NCBI GenBank assembly: GCA_002221725.1
Contig: NJFT01000069.1
Span: 62,001-126,000 of the forward strand
DNA length: 64,000 nt
Origin: Scedosporium boydii
Lineage: Eukaryota > Ascomycota > Sordariomycetes > Microascales > Microascaceae
Reading direction: 5' to 3'
Shown: one piece after another, positions 22,700-35,293 of the stretch
How positions within the stretch are numbered: position 1 is the first letter of the stretch
How the letters are laid out: every line of letters starts with the position of its first letter
The notes under the pieces: model-generated
Databases searched by the model: none
Told to the model about the DNA's origin: nothing
Seen by the model: only the letters and a program-made list of their open reading frames with translations
Translations under genes and position numbers: made by a program

Positions 22700-24110
22700 A
22701 TGGCCCCAAAGCACCGCCGCAACGCTTCGGACGCGGAGTCTGAGTCTCCCAGGGCCAAACGGCCCAATTACCCTTTCAGGAACGAAGTTACCGGCCTTGC
22801 AGCTCTTCGTCATGAGTCTATGGCTTCCTCGAGCAATCAGGGACGTGGCCGATTCAGTGCGGCCCAACAGCCTCTTATTTCTTCTCCCTCGACTGCCACG
22901 GGCGAGGGCCATGGTCAATCCCAGAGCGAATCGACTGGTGGTTTCCGCCTTCCTCCGCCGGGCCTTGCCCAGAACACAGTCTCTCATTTAAACTTTGGCC
23001 GACCCCAGCCTCCCATGCCTCATAGCGGCCAACCCGGAGGTCAGCCTCTTCTTTTCCAGGCGGCTCGCCCGGCCCAGGTTAGTACAGAGCCTGTCGTTCT
23101 TACTTTGGCTGACCCCGTCCAGCATCTTCCTCCCCAACATAGCGGCGGACCCAGTGGCCAGTCCATTGTCTCTGGGGCTGCTACTACCCAAACCCAGGGA
23201 CACTCCGGAACTCACCTGGCAATTTACGACAATGCTTTTGTGGCCACGGCCAACAGCCATCTCTTGGTTGGTCTTACAATTGTGGTATCCAACCCTGGCC
23301 AACCCGACCCTCAGCCTTCCGCTTCCGATAGAGGAATCTTTCCCAACTCGATCAAGGTTCTCGAGAAGCTCCCTGGAGATTCTCGAGCGTATCCTTGTTA
23401 CAGGTGCCTGCTCCATTACATGGCCCATGGTTCGGACTCAACTAGTGGTTTGCAACTCTGCGTTGATGCGGACGGTATGTTTTTCTTCAACCCTTTTTGC
23501 CAAACCGTTCCATCCCACATCTGTTGTGTGAAACTGACTTCGAGGGGGGTCGCTGGGCCTTTCCTGTTCCTATAGGCGGATCTTCAAAGTGCGCCCGTTG
23601 CCTGACATTGGGTGAGATGTGCAATGTTGTACCGCAGCAATATCTCGCGGATGCCCGCGATCTCGCCGAGTTCGTTATTGGTATTCCTCCTCGCGCCGAA
23701 ATCGTAAGGAACACTCTGATCCCTCCTCCCTCTTGTTTGGTTTTAATGCTAACCTCTTCCCCTCCCATCAGAGCCCAGATGTCATCAGGGCCTCGCGTAC
23801 TCGCCTCAAGAACATCTGCCAACAGATGATCCAAGCCGATCAGAAGATCAAGGCCAGCTTCGACAAGTACCTGAGCATCTGGATGGGTAACTCCATTGTA
23901 CCTCAAGAATCTTCGCGCACCACCCCCACCACGGTTCGTAGCGCCATTGGAACGCTTGTTACTGCTTTGGAAATCCTTCGCGCTGAGCAGATGGCTCAGG
24001 GCGATCGGCTTCGCAACCTCGAGAACCGTATGGAGCAGCTGGGCTCCAATCCCAGTCAGAATACCAAGAAGGACGACCGTGTCGAGAAAGAAGGTTCGTC
24101 GATGGAGTAA
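22700..24110 (+). CDS. Uncharacterised protein with a six-cysteine cluster and C-terminal coiled coil
   Basis: Exons are 22700-23474, 23576-23703 and 23772-24110, giving about 413 residues. The start has a good context (CACCATGG). Residues 1-210 are low-complexity (Ser, Pro, Gln, Gly), with a basic patch at the N-terminus (KHRRN, RAKRPN) that could be a nuclear localisation signal. The core is a cysteine array: Cys233, Cys236, Cys254, Cys264, Cys267 and Cys274 (CX2C-X17-CX9-CX2C-X6-C). Intron 1 interrupts it between the third and fourth Cys. Six Cys could bind two zinc ions, but the spacing is not that of classical Zn2Cys6 regulators. Residues about 360-400 (LVTALEILRAEQMAQGDRL, then NLENRMEQLG) have heptad-like leucines. 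A nuclear, zinc-binding, oligomeric role is inference. I recognise no characterised homologue. Confidence 0.8.
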
Positions 24111-27100
24111 AAGGTTGGATGGTTATACCCAGGTGTTGTTTGTTTGTTTGTTTGTTTGTTTGAGAGATGGCAATGCAATGGCGGCGGGACAGGTAGTAGA
24201 ATCATCGCGGCACATAGTCAAGTCGAACGTCGATAACAACAGGGAATTCACGACGGACTGAGTCAGAACCATTCAAGCAAGCGGCCGAAATCCAATTCGT
24301 TCATCCCCAAAACGTAATTTCCATTGCATCTCTGAGCCCTCCACAATTGTGGCTATTCGCATTCCTCTCCCATCGTGCCTTGGCGAAGGGGTGCTGTCTC
24401 TCCACACAAAGGTCGTCGGCATCTGTTGCGAGCCTCTAGGCGAGACGGCCATGATTCCCTCCGACTCCACCTCCGGGCCCGCATAAATGCCCAAAACTAT
24501 TGAATGCGTTAAGAGGAACAAAGACTCCTTGGCAACCTCTTCTTCTTCTTCACACTCTGTAGTGCCAGACTATCTACTTCGTAGTGTAGGGCCAGTAACG
24601 GGGGGACCGAATCTGGACTGGGTTGAATACACTATCGGCTCGCTATTCTAGCATCATCCGTCTGTTTCAGGCCTTATTTTGGTTCATCTCCTCTCTTTTC
24701 CTACCAACATACTTCGTTATGCCCTCTCAACTCCGGAGATACCCTCTTGGCTCTCTTTTCTCTACTAACCCAAAGGGTGGTAGAGATTACGCGCAGAGGC
24801 TGCGTCTCAGGTGGGGGGGGATCTAGGGCAAGAGGCTCGCAAATCGCTCGAGCCGAGAGGGCAGAGATTTCCTCTCGAGTCTTGGATTTGTCAAGCACAA
24901 GCACAAGCTCGGTAAGCGTTGCGTTGGACACTTTTCGAGACGCTAAGAAAGAGAAAAAGGCGAAAAAAGGAAGAGAGGAGAAAAGAAAAATATCCACCAA
25001 GCTAGCGACGGTGCGAAGTAGACAATTCGTCCGAATCTCGCCGATCTACACTATCCTACGTGTACGCAATAAGTCCTGCCTACTTCGGCAAGAAAGAATA
25101 GCATCTATTCCACATTGAGAGAGCCGAACCGAAGCGTCGCTGGATCCACGTAGCCTGGGCTCAGGCAGGAAGTGGGAAAAATTGCCTTACTTGGCAGGCT
25201 TTAGAAAAGAATCGCAAAAGGATTCGGTCTTGGGCATCGAATGAACTGTCTCCAAGTTGACAAGGACCAGGGCCTGCAAGTAAGCCTGCACCGCATCCAG
25301 TGCTTTTTGATGAGGGAAATTCATGTCAGTCATGAAAAGAGAAAGAGAGAGATTCAAGTCGAGACACGCAACGTGGTTCCGGGTCTATTGTCTTGACTTT
25401 TGGTGCCTTGCATTCCTTCAGGCGGGTAGGGCGAATGGAGGTGTTCTGCGGCCCTCCATGAACGAGGGCTAATGCAAGGGACGAACCAGAGAACAGAGAA
25501 GAAATAGCGACGCGAATAGCTACTCCGAGATGTTCTTGCCCTTGAGTGGAGCTTGGTAAGACTGAGCTACTACACTATCATGTTGCTTTTTTGGCCGCGA
25601 CCCTCCATGATCTAGAAAAAAAAAAACTACCATTGCATCCGAGAAAAAGGATTTGCTCTGGAAGAGTGAGCATGAGACCGTGGAGGGTCGCATCGAGGCC
25701 AGAGACGGGTACCTGGTCCGAAGAAATCGGATGCATCACTGCTACTCTCTGAGAGCGGAACTGCTTCCTTCACACGATGGATGGTGTTCTTTCTCGGCTC
25801 TCTCCTCATGAGACAAGACGCTCGGCCACGGCAGAGGGTTGCTTCGCAGCCTACCATTTCGCGTGGTGTTGGTGGTGATGGGCCATGACCAGCAGAACTC
25901 ATTCGTAACTCACGACGGACTCCTTCGATTCCCTCTCATCCCATTGGGCCACGAAGGCCTTCCTTTACTTCCTTCGTCCGCGGGAGGTTGATCTTTTCCC
26001 TCATCTGGCGGTATCGGGCAAGGCACCAAAAATGGGAGAGACGGATGTGTCGTGCGTTGAAGTCTAGTGTACCTCGGTACTTCGTAGTTGGGCCAGACTG
26101 TTGGGTTTCTCAGGGCTGAGCGAAATGTGACGTCCAATCCAATGTTGAGAAAAGAGCCTTTCTTGGTCGCCGTTCTTTTTTGGGTCTGGTTTTTTTGGTT
26201 GAGGGCGAAGGGTAAGTGTTCACTAATTCTTACAAAGTTCTTTCCATTTTGAGTCTCGTTTCTTCCGGCTTCTCCGGCCTCGGGTCGGAGTTCCTCTCAG
26301 CTCTTTCAAACTACAAGTACGACGGACTTGTAGATACTAGAGAGGGCTACCTCGGTTTAAGGAAGAGTGATCATCTTTGGGTCCATGCCACTTGCCATCC
26401 TGTACGTGGATGAGGGGAAAAAAGGGACAAATGGTAAAAAGAAAAATCTGGAAGCTACATCACATCCAGTGGAACCCTGCGGATGATGTCTCGTCTGCAT
26501 CCACGGGATGAGAACAATCAATTAATCAGATCAGTTTCTATTATACCGAGAAGTACTATGTAATATTTCGAATCGGCTTGTCCCCGGGACTGTACAGATT
26601 CCATCCGCGATTTCCCGCTGCGGATCGAGATGGAAGCCTGCATTTCTAATATCGCAGTGTTTTATCGCCCACAGACCTTCCAATCCGGCCTAATGGCCTT
26701 TGTAATAGCACACGTATCTTATGCAGTGCCGAGACCGAGAGATAGAGAGATGGGCGGATGGCCTGAGAGGAAGCGTTATGACCGTTTGAGGATATCCCCT
26801 TCCATCCAACCAGCCGTTAATAGCCAGAAGGGCAAACGTAGCCGTGGCACTTTCTCATCTTGGACGAAAGGTCTGATGTGAATCCTGGGGTAATTGGCAA
26901 ATTACGGCAAGCTGTCCGTCCTGGAAAGCAACGCAGACACAGCCACTTGAAGGGTTCCACGACGTGATGCCGAGCTTACAGAGTACGATTCAAACACTCC
27001 ACTTCTCATCGTATTGTGCATCCGCAGCTTCCCGCAAGAGGAATCAGGATGCGCTCCCTACAGGCATACGAGGACAATCAAGCCCGGAAGTAATCTTGCT

Positions 27101-30100
27101 CTACCCCATTTTCTATTCCTTGGGAGTGGTGAAAAGAAGGATCGGGACATTGCATATTTCGTTCGACGTGTTACGTGGAGAATCAGCTCATGTGGCACCA
27201 TTGAGCGTTGGAGGAGCCGTTCGAGATGGATAATCTAAAATAAAATCCCCGTGCGGGGGAATTACACTAGGAGATGCAAACACTCAGGAAATCCGCCGAT
27301 GCTCGCAATTTTGGCCTCTGTAGCTATCGAGCGAAGGTGGCTGGATGGCGGCGTGCGGCGTTGATTCCGCCGAATCTGTATCTGTCCTGGGTGTAAGCAT
27401 CCCTCCTCCAGCCCGAAAGATGGAAAAAAGGACCAGATCCTCCCAAAGCCCCAATTTACATTGCTTAAGCGAGCTGAGCCGGGGCTCAAACTTCCGCTTC
27501 GATGGGTATGATTTGAACTTCCGCTCCGGAAGCTACATTTTTTCAAAAGGGAAAACGGTGAAAGTCCTGTCAAGACCGTTGTGGCTTGAGATGCAGCTGG
27601 GGGAAGCTGATTGAAGGAGTCGTGTTGCATGCAGTGGCTCCATGTAAAGTGGCGTTTGCTGGCTCTGCAGGTAATGCTGTTAGCCAGCTCTGTATGCTGC
27701 CGCTAGGGCGTTACGGCCCTCCGTGGCGCTTTTTCTTCTCTCTACGAAGTAGATCCTGATATTCTAAAGGACAAGACAAGGAGCAGGAATGGCCCGGAAA
27801 ATGTCCTTTGTTGAGAGGGTGAGAGAGATCTTCCCTTCCCACAAATTTCCGACGCCCTTCCGGCGCTCCGGGCAGTCGCCATCTACGTAATGTGGAGGCG
27901 TCTTGCTGGGAGATGTTGACTCGTAATACGAAAGATTCGATATCTCCGTGCCGCCTCCGCTGAGCATGCTTCTTTTGCTTCAGTTCGATCGATGGCGTGA
28001 GGAAGTTTCCATCTTTCATCTTGGAATAATGTAAGACAAAACGTACATCTTCACATGCGTCGATTGAAGAATAAGCAGAAACACGCATGCATTTGCTTCG
28101 TACGAGTATTATAAGTCAATGTGACGTCGTTGAAAGCGGACTGACTGTGGGTGCAAGGGGATTAGGACGATGATCTGGGGGCAATTTGAGTTTTGTATTG
28201 GGAAATGGGTAGATTTACTGGCTCCCTGTAGGGATCTAGTTCGATAGGGTGATAGTAGTGAGTAGAAAGGAAAATTGATGGATCTGGTGGTAGTGGTAAT
28301 TGGCATCAAGTATACGCGTCTTGCAGGATCATGAGAAAGTGAATTTGCCAGCGGCTGTGAATCGCCAATAACACATTTATCCTTTCATCCAGGGTCGTAG
28401 CCATTTCAGGGACCTGCAGCTTGCTGGCCGTACCTGAATTGGCTGTCAGAGTTGATCCTCCTCGCATATCACTGATCAGGGGAAATGCCTGTCTAAACTA
28501 CAGCTTGGATGAGAAAGTCGGGTTGTTAATCTGGATTCTCAGTCGAGAGTCAGTTACACAGAATGGATCTAGTGTCTCGAGCCTCCAGGGACGATTACTT
28601 ATACCGAACTATCAATATGCGGCATTACGGATACACAATCTCTGCGGGGAAAGAAGAGAACCACCATTGTATGGTCACCTCTGTACTAGTTATTACAGCT
28701 TTCGACGGGTCGGAGGTTGCACGAATGGAGGTGTGCCCTCCTACCCTCCGACCTTGGCTGATGAAGAGCTGAAGAAGATACCCGACTCTTGAGACAACAC
28801 CCACATGGAACGACCAGCCCTTGTTTCTTTCGGACAACCTCGAGCTCCACTACTTTTGCGTCCGATGCGTAGGTGCATCCTTTGACTCAGACACGAGGTA
28901 GATCTGCGCAATGCGTGATGCTCGAGGGACAGAGAAAAGCAATCCTGCCAATCCCAGGGACCAAGGGTATGGCCATTGGGGGTGGGACAGATTTGCGGAA
29001 GACGAACTGAGTTGTATAGTAACCAACGAACCCTGTTGAGGCATCCCGGAAACCTCAGGGTCTTTGTGGATGGTTCGTAGAAGGGGTTGGAGATCGTGCT
29101 GAGACACTTTTACTACAGGTATATTGGATGGGCAATATCAAGCCGTCCGTTTATCCCGTGCATGCAGCACGTTCTGGGCTTCATCCTGGGAAATTCTCCC
29201 CGTTTTCCGGGACGAACTATACGTGAGAATAGCCCGTGGATATTAAGATTCGAGCCGCCGACGAGAGAGCCGCATAAAACTAGCTGCTGGGAATAGTAGA
29301 GAAGATAGCCGGGAACGAACCACCAAGGTCATCATTAGACAAAGGGGTCAGATATTGAGAGATGCTAGACCCTCGGGGTTCATGGAAATTGGGCCGTGTC
29401 TCCAATAGCGGGGGATTTAGTGCCTGAGTGTCTAGATGCCCGAGTCAGAGAAATCCAGCCTGGCTGCCAATAAGACGCCTGATGTTGTCCATCTGTTGTT
29501 AACTGGTTAATGGCGAAAATAGTTGAGAAGAGAGCTCGAGCTTGTCGCCTTTCTGGCATTATTGTACCAAGTAATTGAATGACCTGCAAATGAGATACGA
29601 CCCCATTTTCGGGGCATTTACATACCACACTAACTCGAGACATCGGTGGCGCTGCAATATCAAGCCGTCCCGTATCATCGATCGAAACAGCCAGATGAGC
29701 TATGCATGACGACCCTTTGAACGGGATCAAGGATCCTTTGATCTAGTTGGCAATAGCTGGATCGAGAGGTTTCGTTCCATGCCCACTTTCCAATTGATGT
29801 CCATTTTCTTGTGGCAGTAGAGAGGGGTTGGCAATGTGTGCTGGACTGTGAAGTGGGTTTGTCTCCAACACACCACAGGGCTGGTGGTGGGATGGATTAA
29901 CAGAAGGTTGGAGTTACAGAACTAACATGGAATTTGGTGCTCAGGGGTTCGTACGAAGTAGAGGCTCGCCATGCCTTCCAGACGCAGCCGAATCTGGAAT
30001 TTCTTTTTCTTTTTCTTTTTCTGTTTTTTACTCTTATTATTGTTGTTATTTTCCTCTTCTCCCTGGGCAACATGATCCCCTCTTCTCTAGTTGCAAATCT

Positions 30101-33100
30101 CACAATCGGTAGCGGCTCCTGTGGAGTTGAACTGGAGACAGTGTGGACGATGAACTTATACGAGGAGCGGGGTAAATTCGGACGAGGCAAGTGCACATCC
30201 GTGGAGTGCGTGTGGAGTTAAAAAGAAGGTGTGTTGGGTGGGTTATTAATACCTCGTAAACTACGAAGTACGAAGAGGCGTGTTTGCCCAGTCCATCCAC
30301 ACACTAATTGCAGTGACAGAGGGCGGACCCGGCTGTTGCTACTTAGTGACCAGCCAACTAAATCTGGAGCTCTCTGTGGGGCTGTGTACTTTATACATCC
30401 ACCGCTGCAACAAGAGAACACAAACAAGACCTGTAATTGTACAAATACTTTTAGGTAAACACTATTCCACTTATGAGCTGCCTACAATCAGATCTTGAAA
30501 AGGTAACTTGACTCTCCTGCGCTGCTTACCCTGAGGTGCATGAAGTCCTAGTACTTCGCAAAGCAAAGTACAGCCAACCAACCTCTCGGAGCCCGTAGCT
30601 TTGCGGCGGCGATCAAGAAGCGCATCGGGGGAGACAGAATCTGGACAGCGCGGAAAAATTTTTCCCTCAGGCCCACCCCGACTTGTTCTCCAGGCTGACG
30701 AACGCTGGCTAGCAGCTGCTTAGGCGATTCTCGTCTTGCATCCGTTGGATGCTGTGGATACTGTCAGCGCTTTGCTACTGCGTGTGAAAAAAAGCTGGGC
30801 GGTCAGCGGCGCTCGGTCTGCGTTTGCTACGAAGTAGTCATCAATTGATGGAACCGAAAAGAAGCTCGTTCCACGGTTGTGCGAAATCAAGATGAAGGAC
30901 GAGGTTTGCCAGAGTCTGCGAATTGGAATGGGCAAAATTCGATTTCTCCCCGCATCCATTAAACGGTAGCCGAAAACGATCCCCCAGCACTTCGTACTTT
31001 GGTGTATTAATTCATCAATTCAGAACGAGGTATCGATTTGATTGCCCAGGCCGATAGGCTATTCCTTGTAAACCGGGTGCTTGTGATCGAATTGGCAGAA
31101 CCTGGTAACAATTGAGAATAGACTTCTTCTTACCGCCATCCGTCTGCCAATCGAAAAAGACCAATGTCAATGACTGAAGCGCTTGTGACGCGGGAACTGG
31201 GTTACAACGAGGTGATTCATCCAGGCGCCTACGAGATCTGGAGGCTTCCTCTATTTGTAGAAACATCAATGAAGTGATGCATTTGTTAACTGCATGTGGT
31301 CACTAACTGCTTGTACTTGGTGCTTACTGGGACATCACCTCGCTGCATCTACAGACAAATACGATGTGGTGGCAGCAGAGGTCTCTCGACGATGGCACCA
31401 CATGCGATGCGCTGGCCCACCAGTAAGCCTCGATTGTCGGCTGTGGTGCGATTCCTGTTGGAGCCCCGGTTTCTAAGCCCATCCACCACAACCACATGCT
31501 GTCTCAGAAACTTCGAATAAAGAGAAAACCCGCAAAAGAAAAGGTGGTGTCCAGGATCATGGAGATCGAATAATAAATAAACAAGAGGGCGAAACCGGGG
31601 TACCTCGGTACCTCCAATTCTTTGAAGAAATCATGCACAGGGCGGGACACAGGATTCCGGGCCTCCGGTAAAAGGAAGGTGTGGGTGGGTGTTGTTGATA
31701 TCTCGATTTTCCAAGTCTTTCAGCTGTTTTGTGGCGTTGATGGCTCCGGACCCAGACAAACAGCCCGTGCCATCCTAGTTGGGGCGGGCAGGCTGCCTCA
31801 GAGGGAAGAAACATCAACCAAGAGAATTCGCTGGGCCTGGCACTCATCAATTGATCCGATGATCCAACATGTTACCAGACGGCAGCAGCGGACACCGACA
31901 CGAGTACAGCACATTTGTACACTACGAAACATGAAGTAGGAAAGCATTGAGTGGACGTCATTGAAGAAAGAGCTACGAAGTATTAGGCAACCTCCCAGTC
32001 ATTGTGCCGGCAGGTGCGAAGGAGAGCAACCAAAGATCGATCTTCGTTGCCCATCCACACTAACATTTTGACTCCACCATTCCGTGCCGGGGCACCCATC
32101 TCGCCTCATCCTCCCGCCCACCCTCTTTGTGTGTTCGCACTCCGAAGTACGACTCCGTACATTACTTCCTCGTCCTGAGCCCCAACTGGTACATCTACTG
32201 GGTGGCGCCTTGTCAACTTGGAGACCACCTGGTGCATGTGTTTCTTCTTGCCCTGTTCTGGCCAACTGCTCCCCCGCTCTCCCATCGATTCCATCTATCC
32301 ATTCCCAGCCATTCGTTCAAAAAGGTCGTCCAACCTCGCCGAAACGGCCTTGGCCTCGTCCGCCTAACCCCCCTTCTGCTTCTTCTCTGCTTGCCCATGG
32401 AAGAAATCCTACCTCACCGCCGCCAAACGCATCATCCTCGTCTTTGTTCCCCACTATACGTTGGCATTCGTGGCTTAACAACCTCACACTCGCAGGGGTC
32501 GTCTCATCACCTGCCAGCTCATCTACATAGAATCCGGCGAGACGCCCCCTCCGCTGATTGGCGTTCTATCTTTGCTTAACCCCGACACCCGACTTGCACC
32601 CACGCAAACGCCTGTGCTCCGGCCCAACCCAACTACGACCTTGGAACTCTGGTCAACCAGTACAGTACACGTGGATCGTCAAGCAGCAAAGAATAAGAAG
32701 AACCTTCGAGTGGTCATTGGCAATCCCGCGCTCAATTCTACTGAGTACTGCGTCTCTCAACGATTTGGCAATTCGAATAGAGGAACGAACGCTCGCCCCC
32801 CGCGTCTGCTACTACTCTCGAGTCTGGCGATTCGCTGATCTTCTCTGTCCCGCGCGTTCTTTTTGGTCCTCTTGGTGTACCTCAGGCCTTGATAACCACA
32901 CGACGAACGGACGGGCGGTTCGCGATTTCACAGCTTCTTGGCGGATGGAAATCGGCGAGCACGAGAGATACTGTCACTTTTCCATTTCCATTTCGATGTA
33001 ATTAGGCCACCGTCACCAACCTCACCAATCTGTGCATGCCAACGTTTCCGCGCAGCATTATTCTGGTCTTTCGTCGATTTCGCGCAAAAAAGGGGACAAA

Positions 33101-33493
33101 AAAAGAAAAGAACCTGGCTTTTGCCCCAGTTTCCCATGCGACCTTCCCTTTCGCCATCCAAGTCCAGTTCCAGGTTCCAGTTCCGCCTCCATTCCCAATC
33201 CGGTCACAGTCTCCTTGTATCTCCACCAAGCTTTTCTTCTTCACTGCGCCCCACCACTTGCTAGCTCCGCACCTTTTCTTCTTTCCTCCCCCCCTTCTGG
33301 GAAACCAAAGCGCTGAGTCTTGTGTGCTGTGACCAAACAGTCATAGCTCCGCTCGCGAACACCCGCACCGCCTCGACGTGGAAAACTTCCGGGTTGGCGG
33401 TGGCCTTACACATCCGCCGTTTATTTCTCCACACACCAACTCTTTCTCTCCTCTAATTCCTTCTTCTTCAACAAGAACGTAGTTGTCGACAGA
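24111..33493. other. 9.4-kb gene-poor region with dispersed short motifs
   Basis: No frame in this stretch resembles a known protein, and none shows spliceable exons with coding bias. The longest frames are under 150 codons. It contains a (TTTG)7-like tract at 24133-24161, a CT-rich tract at about 30000-30024, and seven of the 15 TACGAAGTA motifs (24575, 26078, 27743, 29952, 30262, 30828, 31974). It also contains two of four ATCAATTGAT palindromes (30840 and 31846) and GTACCTCGGTAC-like elements at 26069-26080 and 31600-31611. Base composition is not markedly AT-rich, so there is no obvious RIP-degraded transposon. The last 500 bases are very pyrimidine-rich and probably form the leader of the gene at 33494. 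Confidence 0.55.
24133..24161 (+). repeat. TTTG tetranucleotide microsatellite
   Basis: About seven tandem TTTG units lie just past the stop codon (24110) of the six-cysteine gene, presumably in its 3' UTR. Confidence 0.85.
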
Positions 33494-35293
33494 ATGGCTC
33501 CCGATCTAAAACCCTTATTACTGCCTCAGCTCGTAGAGGAGCGGAGGAGACTCGAAGCCCAGGCCCTACAGGTTCTACAGGCACAGCAGGTGGCTCAACC
33601 AATCTTGGCTGAAAGCGATCTCACTCACATCTACTACACGACAAACTCGTCTTCATCCGACGTTGCGTCTCCCATTACGCCCACATTTTCGACCCGCGGA
33701 CACACTAGGTATTCCAGCTCGGTGTCATCGCTAGACCTACCTTTCGGGTTTAGCGATCAACCCTCTTCACCCTCACAAGCGGCGCATTCGGTCAAGTCGT
33801 GCATACGCCAATTACCCGATGTTGAGGAGGAACCGGTGGAACGTCCCGAGCTCGATCTCCCCGAGGGCCTCTACGACTGTCTCTGTAAGGCATATCCTGC
33901 AGCTTAATTTTTTTAATACCCGCCTACCGGATCCATTCCCTGTCGTGCATTCTCCCGTGCAGTTTATTAACACTAATTTTTTTTCCTACCCATCTGTCTA
34001 GGTGACGAACCTTTTTGCGTACACCGTTCCAATCCGAGTATTGACGGATCCTTAGCTGCTGACTACGATGATCTCGGGTTCATGAGTGACACCGATTTAT
34101 CCGGCGTGCGGATGAGGAAAAGCCCACGAAGGGGCAGTGCGGAAGCTACATTGGCCGGTATAACCTCTCGAATCGGCTCCCGATTTCCCAGCCTCTCGCG
34201 CTGGAGCGGACCAAAGAAGGGCGGCTCAACTCCGTTTTCCATTTACGAGCTGAGCGCCGACAGTGCGACCCGGATAGCTGGTGCAATTTCGAGCCGCTCC
34301 TCGTCCATTTCCTCGCCATATCCCTTCAGCCCCGACTATACGCCCGAAGCCGCTCTGTCTCCCTCACCATCGCAATCTTGCTGGGGCTCCGTGGAGAGTG
34401 TTGTGTTGCCAAATCTCGACGTTGATAAGACTAATACTTCCGGCCGAAATTTGGAGCGGGAACGGGCCCTGGCCACCACCCCTCTCCTCCCACCTCTAAT
34501 TACCGACAACGTTCCCCAGCCCCCGCCACGGCGACCTCAGACTCCTTCTCGTGCTCGCTCAGCTAGTGTTTTCGAGCACCCGACCCACGTACCCGTCGCT
34601 GCTCGCACCGCTACTACGACCCCAGCATTGAGTACTAAGCCCTCTCTGTCCTCATTCAAGGCCTCTCCGACAAGCCCCGAGCTTCCTATTCCTTTTCCCA
34701 ACCTTCTCAATGACGAGTGGTCCGATCGCCTTGGTCACGCCAACTTTACGATCCTGCCTCTTCCCTACCTACCAGAGATTGCCGACCTAGAGAGCCTGAG
34801 GAAGCTGCGGGAGGACTGGGACCTAGCTCGGACAAACTACACGAAACATCTGTTTCGAACCGGCGAGAACTATGGCCAGACGAGCAAGATTTACGGACTT
34901 ACGGAGGAGAAGTGGGCTGAAGTCGAGCAATCCTGGAAGCGCATGCATGACAAGGCTGTCGAGCAGATTTTGGCAGCCACTAGCGCCACCTCGCAGCCTA
35001 TGGCTAAAGCTAGGAGCAGGAGCCGTGGACGAGGTAGGGGCCGCGCCGAAAGCACTCCTCCAAAGACCGTCATGAATGACATTTACGCCGGTATGGAGTG
35101 GAAGCGAATCGAGGACACCAAGCCCGGCGCGATCCCCCGCATGTTGAGCGAAGATAAATTCCCCTCCCGTGGCGACGAGGATATTGTTGGCCCTATGGTC
35201 CGGGATGAGCCTATGGCCAGGGGGGGCAGCGTTGACGGCAGGGGCGTGAGGCTGTGGAAGAACATCGTCGATAAAGTCGGACTCCGGAGGTGA
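33494..35293 (+). CDS. Conserved-looking Ser/Pro-rich protein of unknown function
   Basis: Exons are 33494-33884 and 34002-35293, giving about 560 residues. The intron has donor GTAAGG and acceptor TCTAG. Residues 1-30 form a charged helix (LVEERRRLEAQALQVLQAQQ). Residues about 40-110 are Ser/Thr/Pro-rich. The splice joins a cysteine motif (DCLCDEPFCVHR, about residue 128). Residues 150-340 are low-complexity Ser/Pro/Arg, and could be phosphorylated. A compact helical segment then follows (FTILPLPYLPEIADLESLRK, KLREDWDLARTNYTKHL, YGLTEEKWAEVEQSWKRMH; about 390-450). It looks like the folded, conserved part. After it come an SRSRGRGRGRAES basic patch (about 467) and a short C-terminal domain with MEWKRIEDTKPGAIPRMLSE. 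There is no signal peptide or membrane segment. Function unknown. Confidence 0.85.
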
